Source: Agelas oroides
Lineage: Eukaryota > Porifera > Demospongiae > Agelasida > Agelasidae
DNA length: 64,000 nt
Reading direction: 5' to 3'
NCBI GenBank assembly: GCA_949130485.1
Contig: OX422184.1
Coordinates: forward strand, 6,304,655-6,368,654
Part shown: in pieces, positions 35,201-46,330 of the stretch
How positions within the stretch are numbered: the first letter of the stretch is position 1
Layout: each line of letters opens with the position of its first letter
Position numbers and translations under genes: made by a program
The notes under the pieces: model-generated
Seen by the model: only the letters and a program-made list of their open reading frames with translations
Databases searched by the model: none
What the model was told of the DNA's origin: nothing

Positions 35201-38026
35201 ACCATGAGACATCATTAGCGTCCATGAGACATCATAACACACCATAAGACACCATGAGACTCCATGAGACATCATAAGACAGGGTGAGGCAACATGAGAC
35301 TCTACGAGATATCCTAAGACACCATGATTCGTCACAATGAAACACCACGAGACTACATCCTAAGACACAATGAGACACCATGAGACATATTAAGACTTGA
35401 TAAAGACACCATGAGACACCATGAGACATATTAAGACTTCTTGAGACACCATGAGACACCATGAGACATATTAAGACTTCTTGAGACACCATGAGACATC
35501 ATGAGCCATATTAAGACTGCTTCAGGCATCATAAGACACCATGAAACACCATGAGACCACAGGAGACATGATAAGACACCATCAGACACCATAGGACTCC
35601 ATTAGACATCATGACACACCATGAGACTACATCATAAGACACCATCAGACACCATAAGACATATTAAGACTCCATGAGACGTCACAATGAGACACCCTGA
35701 GACTACATCTTAAGACACAATGAGACACCATGAGACATATTAAGACTCCATGAGACATCATAAGACAACATGAGACACCATGACACTACATCATAAGACG
35801 GCATGAGACACCATGAGACATACTACGACTCCATGAGACATCATCAGACACCATGAGACACCATGAGTCTCCATGAGACACCCTGAGACTACATCATAAG
35901 ACACATTGAGACACCATGAGACATATTAAGACTGCATAAGACACAATGAGACACCATGACACTCCATGAGACATCATAAGACACCATGAGACTCCTGAGA
36001 CTCCATGAGACATCACAAGACAAATGCGACACCATGAGACATATTACAACTACATGAGACAACATAAGACATCATGAGACACCATGAGATTCCATCAGAC
36101 ATCATAAGACACCATGATACAACGTGAGACTACATTGTAAGACACCAAGAGACATATTAAGACTCGATGAGACATCATAAGACACCATGAGACAACCTGA
36201 GACTACATCCTAAGACATCATGAGACACCTTGAGGTATATTATGTCTCCATGAGACATCATAAGACACCATGAGACACCATGAGACATCATTAGCGTCCA
36301 TGAGACATCATAGCACACCATAAGACACCATGAGACTCCATGAGACATCATAAGACAGGGTAAGGCAACATGAGACTCTACGAGATATCCTAAGACACCA
36401 TGATTCGTCACAATGAAACACCACAAGACTACATCCTTAGACACCATGAGACACCATGAGACATATTAAGACTTCTTGAGACACCATGAGACACCATGAG
36501 CCATATTAAGACTGCTTCAGGCATCATGATCATAAGACACCATGAAACACCATGAGACCCCAGGAGACATAATAAGACACCATCAGACACCATAGGACTC
36601 CATTAGACATCCTAAGACACCATGACACACCATGAGACTACATCATAAGACACCATGAGACACCATGAGACTACATCATAAGACACCATGAGACACCATA
36701 AGACATATTTAGACTCCATGAGACGTCACAATGAGACCCCCTGAGACTACATCATAAGACACAATGAGACACCATGAGACATCTTAAGACTCCATGAGAC
36801 ATCATAAGACACAATGAGACACCACGACACTCCATGAGACATCATAAGACACTATGAGACACCATGAGACTCCATGAGACATAAGACAGCATGAGACACC
36901 ATGAGACTCGAGACATAAGACAGCATGAGACACCATGAGTCACCATGAGACATCATAAGACACCATAATACACCATGAGACATAACACAGCATAAGACAA
37001 CATGAGACTCTACAAGACATCCTATAAGACACCATGAGGCACCATGAGACTAGATCATAAGACACAATGAGACACCATGAGACATATTAAGACTCCATCA
37101 GACATCATAAGACACAATTAGACACCATGAGACAACATCATAAGACACCATGAGACACCTTGAGACTCCATCAGACATAACACAGCATAAGACAACATGA
37201 GACTCTACAAGACATCCTATAAGACACCATGAGGCACCATGAGACTAGATCATAAGACACAATGAGACACCATGAGACATATTAAGACTCCATCAGACAT
37301 CATAAGACACAATTAGACACCATGAGACAACATCATAAGCCACCATGAGACACCTTGAGACTCCATCAGCCATCATAAGACACCATGAGACAACATCAGA
37401 AGACACCATGGGACACCATGCAACATATTATGTCTCCATGAGACATCATAAGACACCATGAGACACCATGAGACATCATGAGCCTCCATGAGACATCATG
37501 AGACACCACCAGACACCATGAGACTCCATGAGACATCATAACACACCATGAGATGCCATGCAACTCCATGAGACATCATAAGACAGGATGAGGCAACATG
37601 AGACTCTACGAGATATCCTAAGACACCATGAGACGTCACAATGAAACACCATGAGACTACATCCTAAGACACAATGAGACACCATGAGACATATTAAGAC
37701 TTCTTGAGACATCATAAGACACTATATGAGACATCAGAACACACCATGAGACACCATGAGACGTATTGAGTCTCCAGGAGACATCACAAGACACCATGAG
37801 ACACCCTGAGACTTCATGAGACATAAGAACCATGAGACAACATCAGAACACACCGTGAGACGCCATGAGATGTATTGAGTCTCCATGAGACATAAGACAC
37901 CATGAGACACCATCAGATGTATTAAGACTCCATGAGACATCATAAGACACTATGAGACACCATGAGACTCCATGAGACATAAGACATCATGAGACACCAT
38001 GAGACTCCATGAGACATCATAAGACA
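32285..38026. repeat. Satellite A long-range duplication, offset 5,209 bp
   Basis: About 530 bp at 32285-32817 recurs at 37494-38026 at a constant offset of 5,209 bp (for example AGACACCACCAGACACC at 32292 and 37501). A 69-codon repeat-derived frame is identical in both. The intervening 4.7 kb contains other shared phrases in altered order. This entry spans both copies. Confidence 0.65.
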
Positions 38027-38519
38027 GGGTGAGGCAACATGAGACTCTACGAGATGTCCTAAGACACCATGATTCGTCACAAAGAAACACCACGAGACTA
38101 CATCCTAAGACACAATGAGACACCATGAGACATATTAAGACTTGATAAAGACACCATGAGACACCATGAGACATATTAAGACTTCTTGAGACACCATGAG
38201 ACACCATGAGCCATATTAAGATGGCTTAAGGCATCATAAGACACAATGAAACACCATGAGACCCCAGGAGACATAATAAGACACCATCAGACACCATATG
38301 ACTCCATTAGACATCATAAGACACCATGACACACCATGAGACTACATCATAAGACACCATGAGACACCTTAAGACATATTAAGACTCCATGAGACATCAC
38401 AATGAGACACCCTGAGACTACATCATAAGATGTGTCGAGTGGGGGAGCACCAACACAGCTGGCACATCGATGTTCAAAATTTCACACATACATAAAGTGT
38501 GAGGTTAAAACATAAAGGG

Positions 38520-38635
38520 AGATGGGGATGGGGCATTTATGGCTTAATTGGATGGGGCATTTTATGGCTTAAATGGGTGTGGCATTTATGGCTTAAATGG
38601 GTGGGGCATTTATGGCTCAAATGGATGGGGCGGTT
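38520..38635. repeat. Minisatellite, about 24-bp unit, five copies
   Basis: The phrase GGGGCATTTATGGCTTAAAT, with single-base variants (GTGGC, CATTTTATGG, CTCAAATGG), returns every 24 or so bases five times. Confidence 0.8.
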
Positions 38636-39130
38636 AGTTACTGTTTTTGGGAGATATACTCAAAAAAATACTGGTCTTCAGGGGAGTACCCTTTCCGGTC
38701 CTCGCATGACCACGGGTTTCGGTCCCTTTGAACTCCCGACCTGTGGCCTACTACAGAAAGGGCGGGACCACTCCCCGCCTAAGGTTTGCTTTGAGGAGCC
38801 CAGCTTTTGGTTGGCACATATATAGTGCTATGGGCATTCACAGTGCTATGGGCATTCACAGTGCTATAAATATTCAAATTACTAAACAAATTGGGGGTGG
38901 GGCTCAATGGGTGGAGTTATCATATTAACTTATAATTGGGGCGAGCCCCACATTAACGTGTTGAACGAAAGCGGTGTCTGTATGTATGTATGTAGCTATG
39001 TATTCCTACGTCGTACCGTAAATATATTCGTATTCGTTGAATAACAATACTCGCGTTGTGAAAAATTTGAAAATACACGTGTAGCTATTTCCCGGCAGTC
39101 TCACAGCCAAACGTAAATCTAAGGGTAGTT

Positions 39131-39308
39131 GATATGGAACCATCGTGTTCTCGAAGTGAAGCTTCGGGGTTGTCGATATGGCACCATCTTGTTCTCGAGG
39201 TGACCGCGAAGGACCCTGCAAACAACGGAGGAGAAAAGGAAACGTAGAATCGAACGTGACAGAGCGCGCCGCGCTGCTGAAACATCAGAGCAAAAAGAAC
39301 ACAGACTG
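39131..39308 (+). pseudogene. Arg-rich N-terminal fragment, transposon-type protein
   Basis: A 44-bp tandem pair (GATATGG(A/C)ACCATC at 39131 and 39175) contains the start MAPSCSRGDREGPCKQRRRK (ATG at about 39179). After a one-base slip in an A run the frame continues as KRRIERDRARRAAETSEQKE and HRL, ending at a donor-like CTG|GTAAGC (39308). RERARRAAETxEQRExRL-type charged repeats are familiar from Helitron- or PIF1-associated and other repetitive proteins of sponges and cnidarians. That assignment is from memory and tentative. The slip breaks the frame. The end is in phase 0, as is the next exon candidate. Confidence 0.4.
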
Positions 39309-39355
39309 GTAAGCCTAGGAAAAAAATAGATTGCTGAGGTAGTCTCGCGAGACCG

Positions 39356-39444
39356 TAGCCTCGTTCCCAGGCCCCGCCCAGCTTTCCGTCGCTTGCAGTA
39401 CAGAAAAGCTACGCCAAGCTGGGCGGGGCCTGGGAACGAGGCTA
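39356..39444. repeat. Perfect 29-bp inverted repeat, loop 31
   Basis: 39356-39384 (TAGCCTCGTTCCCAGGCCCC and on) and 39416-39444 are exact inverted copies around a 31-base loop. A third, partial copy (GTAGCCTCGTC...CCTGGGAACGA) lies just right, to 39490. TAGCCTCGTTCCCAGG-type ends are known from small hairpin transposons in marine invertebrates. Here the two ends are nearly all that is present. Confidence 0.8.
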
Positions 39445-39624
39445 AGACTACTGCTGAGTAGCCTCGTCTTCCCTTCGGGCCTGGGAACGACTAACTGCTG
39501 ATGTACCAGAGATCAGACCAACGACAGATGGGTGCAACTACAGCGGCAACGTGCCGCCTACTTTGGTTACATAAGTGCAAAGGAATAACCAACCAGATTG
39601 TTGTTCTTCTCTCCTTCATGCCAG

Positions 39625-39801
39625 GCTCGCCCCACAATGCAACGCATTCTGCTAGTAACTAGGGGGATGGGTGAACGGTTAACGTACGGGATTCTGGCTC
39701 GCTATCGTGTCGTCTTGGTGGAACGTCTGGGAGGCTTGTTCTTCGCTGGTAGGCGCTCCTGTACCGAAGATTATTCGGGTCTGTACTGCGACTATCTCAC
39801 G
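39625..39801 (+). CDS. Candidate internal exon, 177 nt, phase 0-0
   Basis: A strong acceptor (TTGTTCTTCTCTCCTTCATGCCAG) directly precedes 39625, and a consensus donor (ACG|GTGAGT) follows 39801. The 59 codons between are open in phase 0 and read ARPTMQRILLVTRGMGERL, then TYGILARYRVVLVERLGGLF, then FAGRRSCTEDYSGLYCDYLT. An ATG at codon 5 could also serve as a start. The donor is 19 bp before satellite A resumes, so any intron must begin with satellite. The family is not recognised. The nearest downstream acceptor with coding sequence on this strand is at 62884, also phase 0. Confidence 0.45.
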
Positions 39802-39820
39802 GTGAGTATTATTAGTTGTT

Positions 39821-41047
39821 TGTGAGACACCATGAGACATACTAAGACTCCATGAGACATCATAAGACACAATGAGACACCATGACACTCAATGAGAAAT
39901 CATAAGACAACATGAGACACCATGACACTACATCATAAGACGGCATGAGACACCGTGACACATACTATGACTCCATGAGACATCATCAGACACCATGAGA
40001 CACCATGAGTCTCCATGAGACATCATAAGACACATGCGACACCATGAGACATATTACAACTACACGAGACAACATAAGACATCATGAGACACCATGAGAC
40101 TCCATCAGACATCATAAGACACCATGATACAACATGAGACTACACTGTAAGACACCATGAGACACCATGAGACATATTAAGACTCGATGAGACATAAGAC
40201 AACATGACAAACAATGAGATTGCATAAGACACCATGAGACACCTTGAGACTCCATGAGACATCATAAGACACCATGAGACAACATCAGAACACACCATGA
40301 GACACCATGAGATGTATTGAGTCTCCAGGAGACATCATAAGACACCATGAGACACCCTGAGACTCCATGAGACATCATAAGACAGGGTGAGGCAACATGA
40401 GACTCTACGAGATATCCTAAGACACCATGATTCGTCACAATGAAACACCACAAGACTACATCCTAAGACACAATGAGACACCATGAGACATATTAAGACT
40501 TCTTGAGACATAAGACACCATGAGACATCAGAACACACCGTGAGACGCCATGAGAGGTATTGAGTCTCCATGAGACATAAGACACCATGAGACACCATCA
40601 GATGTATTAAGACTCCATGAGACATAAGACACTATGAGACACCATGAGACTCCATGAGACATAAGACATCATGAGACACCATGAGACTCCATGAGACATC
40701 ATAAGACAGCATGAGACAACATGAGACATACTAAGACTCCATGAGACCATGAGATATATTAAGACTCCATGAGACATCATAAGACACTATGAGACACCAT
40801 GAGACTCCATGAGACATCCTAAGACAGCATGAGACACCATGAGACTCGATGAGACATAAGACATAAGACAGCATGAAACACCATGAGTCGCCATGAGACA
40901 TCATAAGACACCAGGAAACACCATGAGCCTCCATGAGACATAACACAGCATAAGACAACATGAGACTCTACAAGACATCCTAAGACACCATGAGGTACCA
41001 TGAGACTACATCATAAGGCACAATTAGACACCATGAGACATATTAAA
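39821..41047. repeat. Satellite A, block 2 (1.2 kb)
   Basis: Same GAGAC modules and orientation as the main array, including phrases such as CATGATTCGTCACAATGAAA and CATCAGATGTATTAAGAC. It passes directly into satellite B at about 41048 (ATTAAAACTCTGCCTCTAC). Confidence 0.95.
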
Positions 41048-41783
41048 ACTCTGCCTCTACTTGACTCTACATGACTCTACTACATTCTACCATGCCTCTA
41101 CTTGGCTCTACTTGATTCCACTACACTCTACCATGTCTCTACTCCATTGTACCATTGCTCTACTTGACACTACATGACTCTACTACATTCTACAGTGGTT
41201 CTACATGACTCTACTTGACTCTACTACACTCTAGCATGGCTCTACTTGACTCCACTACATTCTACCATGGCTCTACTACATTCTACCATAGCACTACTTC
41301 CCTGTATATGACTCTACTACATTCTACCATGGCTCTACTTGACTCTACTTGGCACTACTTCACTCTACTACACTCTACCATGCCTCTACTCCATTGTACT
41401 TGACACTACATGACTCTACTACACTCTACCATGGATCTACTTGACCCTACTTGATTCTACTACACTCTATACCATGGCTCTACCTGCCTCTACTACATTC
41501 TACCATGCCTCTACTTGACTCTACATGACTCTACTACATTCTACCATGCCCCTACTTAACTCTACTTGACTCTACTACACTCTAGCATGGCTCTACTTGG
41601 CTCTACTTGACTCTAGTACACTCTACCATGGATCTACTCCATTGTACTATGCCTATACTTTACACTACATGACTCTACTTGACTCAACTACACTCTACCG
41701 TGGCTCTACTTGGCTCTATACTACACTCTACCATGGCTCTACTTGACTCTACAACACTCTACCATGACTCTACTTGACTCTAC
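41048..41783. repeat. Satellite B, block 2
   Basis: TCTAC modules (CTCTACTTGA, CTCTACTACA, CTCTACCATGG) running up to the TTAA-flanked insertion at 41784. They continue with the same phase style beyond it at 42733. Confidence 0.95.
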
Positions 41784-41787
41784 TTAA

Positions 41788-42728
41788 GGTGGCAGGGAAC
41801 CCTGTGTTTTCAAGGTCAACAAACCTGGAATCCAAGCAGATAGAATTCTTTGTGTAAACTTTTAGCGCACAGTCCGTTTTGGGAGTCTTCATCCGTTCAC
41901 TGTCTGTAAAATTGGGGATTTTCCCCATTTCCTGTCAGCATTGACATCCAATAATCAGTTTATAATTAAGTTAGTTAAGATGTGGCCTGGCGGAACCCCT
42001 CATGTGGTGGTCGGAACTTTGAAGATAAGCTTAGATCGACTTGAAAAAAATAAAAAGAAAAATGTAAGAGTTTGGTAGAGTGCTGTAATGTCAGTAGCTG
42101 TGAGTAGTGTGAAGTACCTGCTTGTGAAAGCAAGCTTGTGTCTAGAAGCAGTAGAAAGGCCACAGTGGCCAAGACTGTACTTATTGGGTAGATCGTGGCC
42201 CGGTGCTTGGAGTGCTGGGCTGGGCTTTAACTAGAATGCGCAATATATCGTTGGTCCTACGTTGGCGTTGACAAGAAAGCTGCAGAGGAGTTGTGTGGGG
42301 AACAGAACCGTGACAGGTGGGGCTAGTAATGCTTGCTTCCACTCGTGAATGAGCCCCTCCCGTAGACAAGCTATGAATTTTTTGAAATGTGCATTCATTT
42401 TAGTGCAGTCAAAGTTGTCCATTCCAAGAGTAGCGACAAACACGAGTCTAGCCTGACTTTGAGAGTAGCTCTGAACAAAAGCTGGCACAGACAGATTTGA
42501 GATACATTGGTGGTTAGGACGCTACCTACAGTGAGCATGTAGATGCATCCATCGAGTGGCAATTTTGGGTTCATGAATATATTAATGACCTACTAAAACC
42601 CTTTTTAAAATTAGGCAAAGCAAGATTACCCTAAAGCAAACCCTAACCCTGAAACTAGGAGTAACCCTGGTCCTGACTGTAACCCAAGTTTATGTTTTCG
42701 TTAACATCCGCCAAAAGACTTCGCCACC
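41788..42728. mobile_element. TTAA-flanked insertion in satellite B (island 2)
   Basis: TTAA (41784-41787) precedes GGTGGC and TTAA (42729-42732) follows GCCACC. The ends thus form short inverted repeats inside a duplicated TTAA, with satellite B resuming on both sides. That is the signature of a piggyBac-type target. The 941-bp body has no transposase. Minus-strand frames of 62 and 85 codons (42181-42369 and 42231-42488) carry no domain I know. Near its right end is a CCCTAA-rich stretch (about 42629-42690). The terminal repeats are short, so superfamily assignment rests mostly on TTAA. Confidence 0.7.
42629..42690. repeat. Degenerate CCCTAA/TAACCC tract
   Basis: ACCCTAAAG, AACCCTAACCCTGAAAC, GTAACCCTGG and GTAACCC occur within 60 bp. 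This is a telomere-like but irregular motif inside the TTAA-flanked insertion. It is too short and impure to be a telomere. Confidence 0.5.
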
Positions 42729-45067
42729 TTAATACCATGGCTCTACCTGGCTCTACTACATTCTATCATGCCTATACTTGACTCTACAGGACTCTACTAC
42801 ATTCCACCATGCCTCTATTTGACTCTACGTGAGCCTACTGCACACTACCAAGGCTCTACTTGGCTCTACATGACTATACTACACTCTAGCATCACTCTAC
42901 TTGGTTCCATTTGACTCTACTACACTCTAGCATGGCTCTACTTGGCTCTACTTCACTCTACTACACTCTAGCATGGCTCTACTTGGCTCTACTTGACTCT
43001 ACTACATTCTACAATGGCTTACTCCATGGCCTCTACTTGACACTACATGACTCTACTACATTCTACCATGGCTCTACCTGACTCTACTCCACACTACTAT
43101 GGCTCTACTTGGCTCTACTTCATTCTACTACACTCTACCATGGCATGGCTCTACCTGTCTCTACTACATTCTACCATGCCTCTACTACATTCTACCATGC
43201 CTCTACTTGACACTACATGACTCTACTACATTCTACCACAGCTCGACCTAACTCTACTACACCCTACCATGGCTCTCCTTGGCTCTACTTGACTCCACTA
43301 CACTATACCATTGCTCTACCTGGCTCTACTTCTCTCTATACTACATTCTACCATGGCTCTACTACATTCTACCATAGCTCTGTTTAACTTTACTTGGCTC
43401 TACATGACTCTACTACATTCTACCATGGCTCTACTTGACTCTACGTCAGTCTACTGCACTCTATCATGGCTCTACTTGGCTCTACTTGACTCTACTACAC
43501 TCTAGCATGGCTCTACTTGGCTCTACTTGACTCTACTACACTCTACCATGTTATACTCCATTGTACTATGCCTCTACATGACACTACATGACTCTACTAT
43601 ATTCTACCATGGCTCTACCTGACTCTACTCCACACTACTATGGCTCTATTTGGCTCTACTTGATTCTACTACACTCTACCATGGCATGGCTCTACCTGTC
43701 TCTACTACATTCTACCATGGCTCTACCTGACTCTACTACACCCTACCATGGCTCTCCTTGGCTCTACTTGACTCCACTACACTATACCATTGCTCTACCT
43801 GCCTCTACTTGTCTCTACTACATTCTACCATGGCTCTACTACATTCTACCATTGCTCTACTTGACTCTACTTGACTCTACATGACTCTACTACATTCCAC
43901 CATGCCTCTACTTGACTCTATGTGTGTCTACTGCACTCTAGCATGGCTCTACTTGGATCTACTTGACTCTACTACACTCTAGCATGGTTCTACTTGGCTC
44001 TACTTGACTCTACTACACTCTACCATGGTATACTCCATTGTACTATGCCTCTACTTGACACTACATGACTCTACTATATTCTACCATGGCTCTACCTGAC
44101 TCTACTCCACACTACTATGGCTCTACTTGGCTCTACTTGATTCTACTACACTCTACCATGGCATGGCTCTACCTGTCTGTACTACATTCTATCATGCCTC
44201 TACTTGACTCTACTGCACTCTACTACATTCTACCATGGCTCTACCTGACTCTACTCCACCCTACCATGGCTCTCCTTGGCTCTACTTGACTCCACTACAC
44301 TATACCATTCCTCTACCTGCCTCTACTTGTCTCTACTACATTCTACCATGGCTCTACTACATTCTACCATTGCTCTACTTGACTCTACTTGACTCTCCAT
44401 GACTATACTTGACTCTACGTGAGTCTACTGCACTCTAGCATGGCTTTAGTTGGATCTACTTGTCTGTACTACACTCTAGCATGGCTCTACTTGGCTTTAC
44501 TTGACTCTACTACAGTGTAGCATGGCTCTACGTGGCTCTACTTGACTCTACTACACACTAGCATGGCTCTACTTGACTCTAGTATGGCTCTACTTGGCTT
44601 TACTTAGCTCTACTTGATTCTACTCCATTGTACTTGATACTACATGACTCTACTGCATTCTACCATGGCTCTACATGACTCTACTACACATTAACATGGC
44701 TCTACTTGACCCTACTTGATACTACTACACTCTACCATGGCTCTACCTGTCTCTACTACATTCTACCATGCCTCTACTTGACTCTACATGACTCTACTTC
44801 GTTCTACGTTGACTCTACTTGGTTCTCCTTGACTGTACTACACTCTACGATGGTTCTACGTGGCTCTCCTTGGCCCTACTTGACTCTACATGACTCTACT
44901 ACATTCTAACCATAGCTCTACTCGACTCTACTGGACTTGACGTGACTCTACTACACTCTACGATGGCTCTACTTGACTGTACTTCACTCTACTACACTCT
45001 AGCATGGCTCTACTTGGCTCTACTTGACTCTACTACATTCTACCATGGATCTACTCCATTGTACTAT

Positions 45068-46247
45068 GCCTCTACTTTACACTACATGACTCTACTTGAC
45101 TCAACTACACTCTACCATGGCTCTACTTGGCTCTACTACACTCTAGCATGGCTCTACTTGGCTCTACTTGACTCTACTACACTCTACCATGGATCTACTC
45201 CATTGTACTATGCCTCTACTTTACACTACATGATTCTACTTGACTCAACTACACTCTACCATGGCTCTACTAGGCTCTTCTTGATTCTTCTACACTCTAC
45301 CAAGGCATGGCTCTACCTGTCTCTACTACATTCTACCATGCCTCTACTTGACTCAACTGCACTCTACTACATTCTACCATGGCTCTACCTGACTCTACTA
45401 CACCCTACCATGGCTCTCCTTGGCTCTACTTGACTCCACTACACTATACCATTGCTCTACCTGGCTCTACTTGTCTCTACTACATTCTACCATGGCTCTA
45501 CTACATTCTACCATTGCTCTACTTGACTCTACATGACTCTACTACATTCCACCATGCCTCTACTTCACTCTATGTGTGTCTACTGCACTCTAGCATGGCT
45601 CTACTTGGCTCTACTTGACTCTACTACACTCTACCATGGTATACTCCATTGTACTATGCCTCTACTTTACACTACATGACTCTACTTGACTAAACTACAC
45701 TCTACCATGGCTCTACTTGGCTCTACTACACTCTAGCATGGCTCTACTTGGCTCTACTTGACTCTACTACACTCTACCATGGATCTACTCCATTGTACTA
45801 TACCTCTACTTTACACTACATGATTCTACTTGACTCAACTACACTCTACCATGGCTCTACTTGGCTCTACTTGATTCTTCTACACTCTACCAAGGCATGG
45901 CTCTACCTGTCTCTACTACATTCTACCATGCCTCTACTTGACTCTGCTGCACTCTACTACATTCTACCATGGCTCTACCTGACTCTACTACACCCTACCA
46001 TGGCTCTCCTTGGCTCTACTTGACTCCACTACACTATACCATTGCTCTACCTGGCTCTACTTGTCTCTACTACATTCTACCATGGCTCTACTACATTCTA
46101 CCATTGCTCTACTTGACTCTACTTGACTCTGCATGACTCTACTACATTCCACCATGCCTCTACTTGACTCTATGTGTGTCTACTGCACTCTAGCATGGCT
46201 CTACTTGGCTCTACTTGACTCTACTACACTCTACCATGGTATACTCC
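45068..46247. repeat. Satellite B tandem unit of about 590 bp, two copies
   Basis: The phrase GCCTCTACTTTACACTACATG, with the following order of modules, occurs at 45068 and 45659. The repeat-derived frames end with the same peptide at 45433 and 46023 (offset 590). Confidence 0.65.
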
Positions 46248-46330
46248 ATTGTACTATGCCTCTACTTGACACTACATGACTCTACTATATTCTACCATGG
46301 TTCTACCTGACTCTACTCCACACTACTATG

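Larger units (their letters stand above)
23713..38433. repeat. Satellite A, main array (14.7 kb)
   Basis: Built almost wholly from short modules GAGACACCAT, GAGACTCCAT, GAGACATCATAA and GAGACATATTAA. The word GAGAC (or AAGAC) therefore returns every 10-12 bp. Modules are shuffled into larger recurrent phrases such as GTATTGAGTCTCC and AGACTCCATCAGAC. Longer units are repeated at several scales: a 313-bp unit near 30.05-30.67 kb, a 195-bp duplication near 37.0-37.3 kb, and a 0.5-kb block shared by 32.3-32.8 and 37.5-38.0 kb. All frames of 60-118 codons on the minus strand (SHGVSWCLMVS-type) follow from the repeat and are not genes. One 177-bp block is inverted. Confidence 0.95.
38434..39820. 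other. Non-satellite island 1 between two satellite A blocks
   Basis: About 1.4 kb of unrelated, more CpG-containing sequence between satellite A blocks. It holds a GGGGCATTTATGGCTTAAATG-like minisatellite, a 29-bp perfect hairpin, a fragment of an Arg-rich transposon-type reading frame and a well-bordered 177-nt exon candidate. The borders show no clean inverted ends or target duplication, so I cannot say whether it is an insertion or ancestral sequence flanked by array growth. Confidence 0.7.

Noticed and set aside
38698-38780. tRNA-like GGGTTTCGGTCCC stretch
   Set aside because: No cloverleaf, acceptor stem or anticodon arm could be folded around it.
23713-41047. Dozens of minus-strand open frames of 60-118 codons (SHGVSWCLMVS-type)
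   Set aside because: They follow from satellite A, whose complement is poor in stop codons. They shift frame with the modules and show no domain, start context or splice border.
42629-42690. Telomere sequence
   Set aside because: CCCTAA words are few and irregular and lie inside a TTAA-flanked insertion, not at an end.
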